64,000 nt of DNA, from assembly GCA_031379665.1 (NCBI GenBank), contig JANNFI010000110.1:13215-77214 (forward strand). Direction: 5' to 3'. This document shows, piece by piece, positions 17,392 to 25,442 of this stretch. The stretch is from SZUA-254 sp031379665. GTDB taxonomy: Bacteria > Bacteroidota > Ignavibacteria > UBA10030 > SZUA-254. Within the stretch, counting starts at the first letter, position 1, and the number at the start of each line of letters is the position of its first letter. A program made the position numbers and the translations under genes. Below the pieces are notes generated by a model. It was not told where the DNA came from, made no database searches, and saw nothing but the letters and a program-made list of their open reading frames with translations.

Positions 17392-18513
17392 GTGCACATC
17401 CTCCTGATATCGGCACTCCCTGAAGTCCACGGGTTCTTCGGTCTCCGGCACCATTATCCGGTCGGCGGAATATTACCAATCGCCGGGACGTTGGCCGAAG
17501 TCGACGTCACCTCCGCGACGACGACTGTCGCCGGGGGTGACGTCGTTGTGAGCTTCACGGAGGTCGACCCGGAACAGAGCGGAGCGTTTACGAGCCGCAC
17601 CCCCCCGACTCCGGACGGCGGACCGATCATCGCCCACCTGTCAGGGACATCGATCTCGTTGCTTCGGGTATCGGATGAGCTCCGCGCTGCCGGTATCCCG
17701 TTCGTGTACAGCCCGATGATCCCCTCCCACCCGTCCGGCGTCGCCCGGTTCGCGGGTTGGTTGAGCGGCCACCGGAGCCGTGCCGTGCGGGATTTCGGGA
17801 TCGCCTCAGAAATCGCCGCTTCCGCCGTGAAGGTGGTGGCGGATTCAGGCTTCGAGGAAATGGCCCTCCGCCGTATTGCCGGTATCCCCGCCAACAAGAT
17901 GCTCATCGTACCCGGCACCGTCTCCACGGACACCACGGTTCAGGGGAGCCGATCCTCGTCCGATGAAAAGAGCTTCGGCAATCTCGCCGTTGCGTTCTGC
18001 GACGAGGTAGCGCCTGAGTGGAACGTGCTGCGATTCCTTTTCGCGATGGAAAAAATCAACGCCGACGCCGTCGTGGTGGCGGTGGGGAGCGACACGCCCT
18101 ACGCCCGTGAATGCGCGAAACGTGCCGCGCTCAACGAGCGGGTGACATTCCTTTGGTGGGAGAGGGGGAATGCCCGGAGGATCGCCGGAGAGGTGTCTGA
18201 GGCGATCGGGCGGGCGTCGATCGTCGTCGATCCTTCGCCCGGGGGACTCAGCGGCGTGATCGCGAGGGAGTTCGCGGGATCGGGGATTCCGTCGGTGGTC
18301 TCGCGCTTGTCGGTCACCCGAACGTCCCCTGCCGACGGACTCTTCCCGTTTGAGCCGAGCTCCTGGGAATTGCTCAACCACGCCATCACCTGCGCGTTCA
18401 ACGTGGCCGCAGTCGGCCGGCCGAAACGACGCGCGACGGATGACCTCGCGGATCGAAACACCGAAACCGCCCGGATGCTCAGGCGGCTCTATCAACAGGC
18501 GGCCGGGGCGTGA
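17392..18513 (+). CDS. Putative glycosyltransferase-like protein of the polysaccharide locus
   Basis: The protein has 373 aa if translated from the GTG at 17392 (VHILLISALPEVHG), which starts with the hydrophobic beta-strand usual for GT-B proteins and lies 13 bp after the previous gene. No strong ribosome-binding site is seen. The C-terminal part has a weak DPSPGGLSGVIAREFAGSGIPSVVS segment resembling a sugar-nucleotide loop, without a clear EX7E motif. Function is inferred from position only. The last 35 bp overlap the convergent flippase gene. Confidence 0.6.
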   Translation: MHILLISALPEVHGFFGLRHHYPVGGILPIAGTLAEVDVTSATTTVAGGDVVVSFTEVDPEQSGAFTSRTPPTPDGGPIIAHLSGTSISLLRVSDELRAAGIPFVYSPMIPSHPSGVARFAGWLSGHRSRAVRDFGIASEIAASAVKVVADSGFEEMALRRIAGIPANKMLIVPGTVSTDTTVQGSRSSSDEKSFGNLAVAFCDEVAPEWNVLRFLFAMEKINADAVVVAVGSDTPYARECAKRAALNERVTFLWWERGNARRIAGEVSEAIGRASIVVDPSPGGLSGVIAREFAGSGIPSVVSRLSVTRTSPADGLFPFEPSSWELLNHAITCAFNVAAVGRPKRRATDDLADRNTETARMLRRLYQQAAGA

Positions 18514-20107
18514 TCGCGAGGAGTTTCAGGACCGTCGATCGGAACGGGTACTCCGTCTGCGAAAGCAGGTCGGTCACTTCCGGTGAGAACGGCCGAAGCA
18601 TCCTGATTCCCGCGAGGTAGACGAGCAATCCCGCCGCAATCAACGCCGGCAACACCACTCCTGCCGGGCCGTCCCATACGCGATACCCCATACCCACGGC
18701 GAGGGCCATCACCCCGGCCGCGATCAGCGTTTTCAGGAGAAATCCCGGGCTGTACCGCGGCGCCAGGATCTTCCTGATCAGGAGCGCCTCGAAGAGTGTG
18801 ATCGCGACCATGACGACGGACGTCGTCACAACGGCGCCGAGCGCCCCCCACCGGGGGATGAGAAAAAGTGCGAGCGCCAGGTTGACCGCGCCGAAGACGG
18901 CCCGGGCCTTCACGAGGGTCTTCTCCCGGTCGAGTACCACGAGGAAGTAGGACGTCACGCTGCTCAATTTTCCCACCGTCATCGCCACGAAGAACAGGAC
19001 CATCAGGTCCGCCGCCCCTTCATTCCCGACACCGTAGACCAGCCGCACGATCCCCGGCGCCAGGATCAGTCCACCGGCCGCGACCGGGATGGAATAGACG
19101 TAGATGAACTCGAAGAGACCGGTGAAGATCTTCCTGAGGAGCCCCTTGTTGCCGGCGGTGTTCGCCTCGACGATGAGCGACACGATGAAATTCGCCGAGA
19201 CGGCGATGTCCATCACGCTGAGCGAATAGTAGGCGAGGTTGAACGCGATCATGTACCAGGCGACCTGCGTCAAATCGCCGAGCATCGTCCCGATGAGCAG
19301 CACATCGAGACCCTTTCCGAGGACATGGAGAAGGATGCCGAAGAGGTAGAGCGACCAGCTGTATTCGATCACCCGCTTTCCCGCGACAGTGCTCGCGGTC
19401 GTCCCGTCCGCTGGCAGCCTCCGCAGCGTCGTTCCGAACCTGCTCCAGAGGATGAGCGCCGCGGTGCCCTGCGAGACGACGAGCGCCGAGAAGACTCCGG
19501 TGAGCCCATATCCCGAGAGGACGAGCGCGGCCGCCAGGACGAGGTAGACCGCCTGGGTTGCGGCGTCCACCATACTGATGAACCTGACGTCGAAGAAGGA
19601 GTCGAGGAACGTCCGGAAGATCGAGTGGAAGGAGACGATCACGACCAGGGCGCAGACGGCGTTGAGGAGCCCCTGCGGGAGGAGACCGTGATAGAAGGTC
19701 GAAGAGATGTACCCGCCGCCCAGGACGATCGCGGCGCAGGCGGGGACCAGCATCAGCGCCCGAACCCGGAAGATCCGCCTCAGTAGCGACCTGATCTTGC
19801 CCGTGTCGCCCTCGGCGAACAACTGGGGAACGAACCTGCCGACGGCGTTCTCGAGACCGAGCGAGATGACGAGCACGGCCATCGCCTCCAGGTTGACGAG
19901 GGAACCGTACAACCCGTACTCCTCCGGGCCAAGGAGGCGGACGAGCAGGACCGATTCGCCAAAGCGGACCGCGAGGAGGAACGTCTTCCCAATGAAATTC
20001 CAGAACACCGCGGAGGTGACTCGCCGGACGTTGTGCGCCCCGTCAGTCCTCCGCGGGGGACCGCCGGGCTCCGGCCCGGGGTTCGCGTCGTCGGGCTGAG
20101 CGCTCAC
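18479..20107 (-). CDS. Polysaccharide/oligosaccharide flippase (MATE/Wzx-like)
   Basis: The protein has 542 aa with about 14 hydrophobic segments. The segment VTSAVFWNFIGKTFLLAV opening the transmembrane part and LLGPEEYGLYGSLVNLEAMAVL are characteristic of the polysaccharide-biosynthesis flippase family. It should move undecaprenyl-linked glycan units across the inner membrane. A proline/glycine-rich cytoplasmic N-terminus of about 25 residues precedes the first helix. It starts at GTG, 4 bp after the aminotransferase gene, and its stop lies inside the convergent glycosyltransferase-like gene. Confidence 0.88.
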   Translation of the reverse strand: MSAQPDDANPGPEPGGPPRRTDGAHNVRRVTSAVFWNFIGKTFLLAVRFGESVLLVRLLGPEEYGLYGSLVNLEAMAVLVISLGLENAVGRFVPQLFAEGDTGKIRSLLRRIFRVRALMLVPACAAIVLGGGYISSTFYHGLLPQGLLNAVCALVVIVSFHSIFRTFLDSFFDVRFISMVDAATQAVYLVLAAALVLSGYGLTGVFSALVVSQGTAALILWSRFGTTLRRLPADGTTASTVAGKRVIEYSWSLYLFGILLHVLGKGLDVLLIGTMLGDLTQVAWYMIAFNLAYYSLSVMDIAVSANFIVSLIVEANTAGNKGLLRKIFTGLFEFIYVYSIPVAAGGLILAPGIVRLVYGVGNEGAADLMVLFFVAMTVGKLSSVTSYFLVVLDREKTLVKARAVFGAVNLALALFLIPRWGALGAVVTTSVVMVAITLFEALLIRKILAPRYSPGFLLKTLIAAGVMALAVGMGYRVWDGPAGVVLPALIAAGLLVYLAGIRMLRPFSPEVTDLLSQTEYPFRSTVLKLLAITPRPPVDRAA

Positions 20108-20111
20108 CGGT

Positions 20112-21248
20112 TCAGGCTCCAGTGAGGAAAAACGAGCGGATGGCGGAACAGACTTCCTCGAGCTCCACCCGGGTCAGTTCAGGGTAGAGCGGTAATGAGA
20201 GGATCTCCTTCTGGGCGCGCTCCGAGACAGGGAACGCACCTTCGGTGTACCCGAGATGCGCGTATGCGCCTTGAAGGTGCAGTGGAATCGGGTAATGGAT
20301 GAGCGAGCCGATTCCCCGGCCCGCGAGATAGGTCATCAGGTCGTCCCGCCACTGTGTCCGGACCACGAAGAGGTGGAAGACGTGCAGCATCCCCGGGGGA
20401 ATGGTGGGGAGGGTGAGCGGCAGGCCGGCGAGGAGCTGTTTATACTGCATCGCGTGCTCGTACCTGCGCTGGTTCCAGTCGTCGAGGAGCGGGAGCTTTA
20501 CCCGCAGGAGCGCGGCCTGCAATTCGTCGAGCCGGCTGTTGATCCCAGCGTACACGCTCAGGTCGCGGCGTTCCCATCCGTACGTGCGGATCGACCGGGC
20601 GCGCGACGCGATCCCCGGGTCGGAGGTGACGATGATCCCGCCGTCGCCGAACCCCCCGAGGTTCTTCGTCGGGTAGAAACTGAAGCAGCCCGCATGGCCG
20701 ATCGAACCGGTCTTCCGTCCGTGGTATTCGGCGCCGTGCGACTGCGCGCTGTCCTCGATCACCGTCAGGTCGTGTCTTTCCGCGATCGCCATGATCGGGT
20801 CCATCTCCGCGGCCTGCCCGAACAGGTGCACGGGGATCACGGCCTTCGTCCGGGGCCCGATCTTCGCGGCGATGCCGTCCGGGTCGATCAGGAGGTTACC
20901 CTCGAGCACGTCGGTGAACACCGGCCGGGCGCCCGCTGAGCAGATCGCGCTGATGGTGCCGACCGAGGTGTTCGGGACGGTGATCACCTCGTCGCCCTCA
21001 CCAATGCCCGCGGCGCGCAGCGCCACCTGGATGGCGTCTGTCCCCGAGTTCACGCCAATGCCGTGCGTGGCGCCGCAGTAACCCGCGAACTCCTCCTCAA
21101 AGGACCTGACCTCCCGGTCGAGCACCAGCCGGCCCGAGCGCAGGACCCTGGCGATCGCGGCGTCGAGTTGCGCCGAGAGCTCCCTGTACTGGCGGAGGTA
21201 GTCAAAGAACGGAATGCGCGGAACGTCCGGCCGTTTCGGAACTGTCAT
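20112..21248 (-). CDS. DegT/DnrJ/EryC1/StrS family sugar aminotransferase
   Basis: The protein has 378 aa. The PLP-dependent fold is seen from NSGTDAIQVALRAAGIGEGDEV (cofactor phosphate loop), VIEDSAQSHGAEYHG (aspartate binding the PLP nitrogen) and SFYPTKNLGGFGDGG, where the lysine of PTKNLG forms the Schiff base. NSRLDELQAALLRVKL is the family's later signature. It transaminates a keto-nucleotide sugar, providing an amino sugar for the glycan. The ATG overlaps the stop of the upstream glycosyltransferase (ATGA). Confidence 0.92.
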   Translation of the reverse strand: MTVPKRPDVPRIPFFDYLRQYRELSAQLDAAIARVLRSGRLVLDREVRSFEEEFAGYCGATHGIGVNSGTDAIQVALRAAGIGEGDEVITVPNTSVGTISAICSAGARPVFTDVLEGNLLIDPDGIAAKIGPRTKAVIPVHLFGQAAEMDPIMAIAERHDLTVIEDSAQSHGAEYHGRKTGSIGHAGCFSFYPTKNLGGFGDGGIIVTSDPGIASRARSIRTYGWERRDLSVYAGINSRLDELQAALLRVKLPLLDDWNQRRYEHAMQYKQLLAGLPLTLPTIPPGMLHVFHLFVVRTQWRDDLMTYLAGRGIGSLIHYPIPLHLQGAYAHLGYTEGAFPVSERAQKEILSLPLYPELTRVELEEVCSAIRSFFLTGA

Positions 21249-22492
21249 TGAGAAATCCCCCTGTGTGGTTGGACCCCGGATCGTCCGAGGAGCTTTTCGT
21301 ACACGCCGATGGTTCCCTCGACCATCGGGTCGAGCCCGAACCGACCCGCCGCTTTCGTCCGCGCCCTGGCGCCGATCACTTCCCTCAGATTCCTGTCGGC
21401 AAGGAGTCCGGTCACGGCCCGGACCAGTGCCGGAACGTCCGCCGTCGGGAAGAGGACGCCGTCCGTGCCGTCGGCGATCAGCGTGGGTGTGCTGCCGATG
21501 TCGCTCGAGACGACCGGTTTCCCGGTCGCCATCGCCTCGACCATCGTCAGGTCGTACCCGTTCTGCTGGTTGGTGGCATTCACGAAGATGTCGCAAGCGC
21601 GGAAATACTCCGGAAGTTCGTGGAGTTCCCGCTCGCCCGCAAAGACGACGGCCCCGGCGATCCCCAGCCGCGAAGCCAGCCGTTCCAGCTGTGGCCGGTA
21701 AGGACCGTCGCCCACGACCAGGAGCCGACAGCCCCCGTGTCGTTCGATGATACCGGGAAGGGCGTTCAGGATGTTCTGGACCCCCTTGTCGCGGATCAGC
21801 CGGGCGACCGCGAGGATGAGCGGCGAGCCGGGCGCGATGCCGTGGCGCTTCCGGACCTCGGGGTTCTCCGGCGCCGGCGTGAATTGCGAGAGGTCCATCC
21901 CGTTATACACCTTGTGGAGCCTCTCCGCCGGAACTCCATAGACCCGCGAGATGAGACGGTACTGTTCCTCGCTCGTGGAGATCACCCCGTCGGCGCGGCG
22001 CAGGTACGGCCTGTCCCGCCGGAAGAGCACATAGAGGATGTAGGCGATCGCCGCAGTGTTCTTCGCGGAGGTCACGGGATCGGGAGAGAAGCCGTTCTTC
22101 CATCGGGTCACGAGCTCGTCGTAGTATGTACCGTGTTGGGTGACAATCGCCGGGACGCCGAGCCTCCGATGGACCCCGGTATTGACGATGCCGTAACCGG
22201 CGGAGCTCTGGCAGTGGATGAGATCGAACCGTTCGGCGCAATGGAGGGAGGTGGCGAAATCCGCCGAAACGGTCCACCAGCCGCCCCGATAGGAGTCGGG
22301 CCGGGTTTTAGGGAGATAATGGACCGCCACCCCGACGGGGACGTCCGGGGGCGGACGCCCCTCCAGCCGGGTCGTCAGTATCCGGACGGAGACGCCGCGT
22401 GAGGCGAGCCCGCGCGCGAGCATCCACGTGTGGTCGGGTACTCCCCCTTTCCTGTGCGCCGGTAGGGCGCGCGCGAGCATGAGTATTTTCAT
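21245..22492 (-). CDS. Glycosyltransferase family 4 (GT-B fold)
   Basis: The protein has 415 aa. It starts MKILMLARALPAHRKGGVPDH, with the GGVPDH glycine loop. The C-terminal half contains VARLIRDKGVQ, VVGDGPYRPQLERLASRLG and NQQNGYDLTMVEAMATGKPVV, the EX7E donor-binding motif. It heads the minus-strand part of the polysaccharide locus. There is no clear ribosome-binding site; an alternative in-frame start lies 16 codons upstream (MLPGNEIF). Confidence 0.88.
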   Translation of the reverse strand: MKILMLARALPAHRKGGVPDHTWMLARGLASRGVSVRILTTRLEGRPPPDVPVGVAVHYLPKTRPDSYRGGWWTVSADFATSLHCAERFDLIHCQSSAGYGIVNTGVHRRLGVPAIVTQHGTYYDELVTRWKNGFSPDPVTSAKNTAAIAYILYVLFRRDRPYLRRADGVISTSEEQYRLISRVYGVPAERLHKVYNGMDLSQFTPAPENPEVRKRHGIAPGSPLILAVARLIRDKGVQNILNALPGIIERHGGCRLLVVGDGPYRPQLERLASRLGIAGAVVFAGERELHELPEYFRACDIFVNATNQQNGYDLTMVEAMATGKPVVSSDIGSTPTLIADGTDGVLFPTADVPALVRAVTGLLADRNLREVIGARARTKAAGRFGLDPMVEGTIGVYEKLLGRSGVQPHRGISQ

Positions 22493-22602
22493 CAGAAACA
22501 GTCTGGCAAACGTACGAAATATTTCATTTCCCGGCAACATACGAGGCTCCCGCCTGCGGTGGGCATCGAGGGTGGCGTGCGGCACACGAGGCGGACACCG
22601 TA

Positions 22603-22631
22603 TTGACTCATACAACCTCATTCTCTATATT
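22603..22631 (+). promoter_or_regulatory. Promoter of the lipoprotein gene, possibly leaderless
   Basis: TTGACT (22603-22608), 17-nt spacer, TATATT (22626-22631). The ATG begins 6 nt after the -10 box, where the transcript itself should start, so the mRNA may lack a leader. Confidence 0.6.
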
Positions 22632-22636
22632 CATCC

Positions 22637-23422
22637 ATGCTTGAACGAGCGGTCCTCTTCGCGGTGTCAATCGGCCTCCTGTCAGCGGCGGGATGCGGCT
22701 CATCAATGTTATCGACGTACCCCGAATTCCCATCGCACAAGGCGCGGCTCGGGAAAAGCGTCATCATCACCGATTTCCTCGTGTTAAAGGCGACCAACTC
22801 CGACACCGCCGAGGTTGACCTTGCCGCCAACAAGGATGCCGCCGACACGCTCCTCCATTTCGTCCAGAACCACCTCGACGCGAAGGGATATAACGTCACC
22901 AACAGGCTGCTGTCGTCGATCGGACTGTTGATGGATTCCACCACGACCGCCAGGGTGTCGCACTCGAGCGAGATGGACCGCGAGGGGGAGGACGCGACGA
23001 TGTTCTTCCACCCGCCCTTCTACCTGTACCAACCCATCCGCCGGGATCCCACGGTGCAATTCCTCCTGGAGGGACTCTACCGGAAACTGACGATGATGAA
23101 GGAGGACGACACCGGGCATCCGGCGCTCGCGGAGATGCCCCCCCTCGGAAAGGTGTTCGGCGGCGGGATGGTGTTCATTTTCCTCGGGGGCGGTTTCGAG
23201 GTATCGCCCGGCGGCGAGCTCAGCGGGGTCAGGGCGCCGGGAGCGGAAGCGAATTCGAAGATCGCCTATCACGCCATTTCACAGGCGTCCCTCCACATGT
23301 TCGTGCTCGATTCGGAGACGGGGAACATCCTCTGGACCGACAAGCAGGTCATCAAGGGGGGAATGATGTATCCAGCCAAGTTCATTCGGATGGCGGAACA
23401 CCTGTTGCTCGACCTCCCCTGA
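22637..23422 (+). CDS. Predicted lipoprotein of unknown function
   Basis: The protein has 261 aa. A lipoprotein signal peptide ends in SAAGC with the lipidated cysteine at residue 20, so it should be anchored in a membrane facing the periplasm. The mature part has no motif I recognise; it includes HFVQNHLDAKGYNV and a Gly-rich membrane-like segment VFGGGMVFIFLGGGFEV. The C-terminal ETGNILWTDKQV resembles envelope proteins of the GNA1162 type, which act with LPS or curli export factors, but the match is weak. It is transcribed alone from a strong promoter. Confidence 0.7.
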   Translation: MLERAVLFAVSIGLLSAAGCGSSMLSTYPEFPSHKARLGKSVIITDFLVLKATNSDTAEVDLAANKDAADTLLHFVQNHLDAKGYNVTNRLLSSIGLLMDSTTTARVSHSSEMDREGEDATMFFHPPFYLYQPIRRDPTVQFLLEGLYRKLTMMKEDDTGHPALAEMPPLGKVFGGGMVFIFLGGGFEVSPGGELSGVRAPGAEANSKIAYHAISQASLHMFVLDSETGNILWTDKQVIKGGMMYPAKFIRMAEHLLLDLP

Positions 23423-23489
23423 ACGGGATCGCAACACCGCTCCGGCCAGAATGCCATCACCTAAAAAAGCCCTCATCCAGGAGAGTCCC

Positions 23490-23954
23490 ATGGCCACCCC
23501 CGCGAAGAAGACGATCAGGACGAAGCGGAAGGACCCGGCCCCGCCCGCGGACACCGGTACGGTGACCATCAGGCAGTCGGAGTTCATTCCCGCGGCCCCC
23601 TCTGCGGTCTATCAGGCATTCGTGGACGCCCGGACGCACACCGCCTTCACCGGCGCGGGTGCGACATTCGAACGGAGGGAGGGGGGGCGATTCTCCCTGG
23701 CCGACGGTTACATCACGGGAAAATTCCTCCGGCTGCAGAACTCGCGACGCATCGTGCAGGAATGGAAAACATCGGAATGGCCGGCGGACGCACCCCCGTC
23801 GCTCCTCGAACTACGGTTCGTGCCGAGAGAGAACGGGACCGAGGTCCAGATGGTCCAGACCCACGTACCCGCAGCACAGGCCTCCCGGTATAAAAAGGGG
23901 TGGACCGACCACTTCTGGACCCCCCTCAAGCAATATTTCCACCGCAGCCGGTAA
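23490..23954 (+). CDS. SRPBCC/AHSA1-like START-domain protein
   Basis: The protein has 154 aa. After a Lys/Pro-rich tail, the fold is read from IPAAPSAVYQAFVDA, ATFERREGGRFSLADGYITG, RIVQEWKTSEWP and VQMVQTHVP, matching the AHSA1/activator-of-Hsp90-like family with a hydrophobic ligand cavity. The ligand is unknown. The ATG at 23490 follows CAGGAGAG at the right spacing; an ATG 39 bp upstream has a weak site. Confidence 0.82.
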   Translation: MATPAKKTIRTKRKDPAPPADTGTVTIRQSEFIPAAPSAVYQAFVDARTHTAFTGAGATFERREGGRFSLADGYITGKFLRLQNSRRIVQEWKTSEWPADAPPSLLELRFVPRENGTEVQMVQTHVPAAQASRYKKGWTDHFWTPLKQYFHRSR

Positions 23955-23961
23955 GAACGAA

Positions 23962-23997
23962 AAGGCCGGATCGTCGGTACGCGACGAATCCGGCCTT
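23962..23997. terminator. Hairpin between convergent genes, likely bidirectional terminator
   Basis: AAGGCCGGAT and ATCCGGCCTT pair, extended by CGTCG/CGACG with a one-base bulge. It sits between the SRPBCC and Spy-like genes, whose 3' ends face each other. There is no T-run, so termination strength is uncertain. Confidence 0.5.
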
Positions 23998-24041
23998 CGA
24001 ACGATTCGGCCGCGCGATCGCGGCGGTTTCCACCTTAAATG

Positions 24042-24545
24042 CTACTCCCTCTCGTCGTCGTCCATCTTCTCGTGGTCGTCCATCCGCTCTCCGTGCTGCC
24101 GATGGTGCCGCTTGCCGTGCTTCATCGGGGCGTCGTCATCCCCCATCCCGTACCGTCCACCGGCGTGCTCCCTCAGGACAATCCGCTGTTCACTCGTGAG
24201 GAGCTTGCTGACGGCGAAGCGGTGGGCGAGCGCCGCTGCCTGGATTTCCTGCCGGATCGACGACATCTCCTTCTGTTTCGCCATCGCCTGTTTTTCATCC
24301 GGTTGATCCGCGCGCATCAGGGAGCGGAAATCCACCCGTGACCCGTCGAGTCTCGCGCGGAGGGCGATCTGGCCCTTCCGGTGATCATCCCTGAGCTTGC
24401 CGATCTTTTCGGCGGTTGCGTCATCGAGCTTCAGCAGTTCCCTGAGTCCGTCGCGATCCCCGCGGCCATGGCCTCCGAACGGCCCCGCGTATCCGACGGC
24501 GATGAAGGCCGCTATTCCAACGAGTATCACGATGATCGATTTCAA
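24042..24545 (-). CDS. Spy/CpxP-family periplasmic protein
   Basis: The protein has 167 aa including a signal peptide ending AVGYA. The mature part is helical with an LTxxQ-like LTSEQR motif and Met/His/Asp-rich tail (MKHGKRHHRQHGERMDD), typical of Spy/CpxP/zinc-resistance proteins that act as periplasmic chaperones or metal sensors. The start codon is TTG, chosen because AAGGAG lies 6 nt upstream. It is divergent from the thioredoxin-TPR gene. Confidence 0.75.
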   Translation of the reverse strand: MKSIIVILVGIAAFIAVGYAGPFGGHGRGDRDGLRELLKLDDATAEKIGKLRDDHRKGQIALRARLDGSRVDFRSLMRADQPDEKQAMAKQKEMSSIRQEIQAAALAHRFAVSKLLTSEQRIVLREHAGGRYGMGDDDAPMKHGKRHHRQHGERMDDHEKMDDDERE

Positions 24546-24623
24546 GGCATTCTCCTTATTTTTGTTCCTTTTAGTATCTTAGACACGGGGGGGCGAAAAA
24601 GGTTTATCCAAAGGGTGGCTGCG
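24546..24623. promoter_or_regulatory. Divergent promoter region between Spy-like and thioredoxin-TPR genes
   Basis: AT-rich stretch of 78 bp with a T-rich run and a TATCTT box on the plus strand. No -35 box with convincing spacing is visible on either strand. Confidence 0.4.
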
Positions 24624-25442
24624 ATGGAAAATGTGGTTCGGGTCAGCGATTTTCAGCGGGACGTGATCGAGATGAGCGATTCGATCCCCGTCCTCGTCGA
24701 TTTTTGGGCGGAGTGGTGCGGCCCCTGCAAGGCGCTCGGGCCGGTCCTTGAGAAACTCGCGGCCGAGGCCGACGGACGGTGGACGCTTGCCACCGTCGAT
24801 ACCGAGGCGCATCCCCGTATCGCCACGGACTGGGGGATCCGGTCGATCCCAAACGTGAAACTCTTCATCGGTGGGAGGCCGGTGGGTGAATTCACCGGCG
24901 CCCTCCCTGAACACGCGGTCCGGGAATGGATCGGGAGGGCGATACCGCCGCCGTCGGCGAGGGTGGTGGCGGAGGCCAGGGCGCTGCTGGAGCTGAACGA
25001 CTCTGCCGGTGCGGCCGAACTCCTCGAGCCGATCGTCGCCTCCGAACCGGCCAACGCCGAAGCGCGCGTCGTCCTGGCCCGCGCGGTACTCCTCACCGAT
25101 ACGGCCCGCGCCGTCGAACTCATCCGGGGACTCGAAGAGCCGCTCCTCGACGCCGACATTGAAACGATATCGACGGTCGCCCGGCTTCGGGAGTTGAACG
25201 ACGGGCGCGCGCTCACGGCGGAAACCCCCGTCCGCCCGGCGTACCTGGCGGCCGCGGCGAATTTCTTCGCGGGGGACTACGACGGCGCGCTGGAAGGATT
25301 CATCGGGGTCATCCGCGCCAACCGCCCGTACGACGACGATGGTTCGCGGAAGGCGTGTCTGGCGATCTTCAGGATCCTCGGCGAGGGGCACGAGATCACG
25401 CAACGGCACCGGAGGGATTTCGGGAGCGCTTTGTACGTGTGA
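24624..25442 (+). CDS. Thioredoxin-TPR fusion (CnoX/YbbN-like co-chaperone)
   Basis: The protein has 272 aa. Residues 1-108 are a thioredoxin fold with the active site WCGPCK (Cys32, Cys35) and cis-proline loop SIPNVKLF. The remaining part is helical, with AAELLEPIVASEPANAEARVVLARAVL and a final GDYDGALEGFIGVI unit, like YbbN/CnoX, a holdase that protects proteins from oxidation and hands them to GroEL. Start: ATG with AAGGGTGG upstream. Its last 47 bp overlap the convergent SSF gene. Confidence 0.85.
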   Translation: MENVVRVSDFQRDVIEMSDSIPVLVDFWAEWCGPCKALGPVLEKLAAEADGRWTLATVDTEAHPRIATDWGIRSIPNVKLFIGGRPVGEFTGALPEHAVREWIGRAIPPPSARVVAEARALLELNDSAGAAELLEPIVASEPANAEARVVLARAVLLTDTARAVELIRGLEEPLLDADIETISTVARLRELNDGRALTAETPVRPAYLAAAANFFAGDYDGALEGFIGVIRANRPYDDDGSRKACLAIFRILGEGHEITQRHRRDFGSALYV

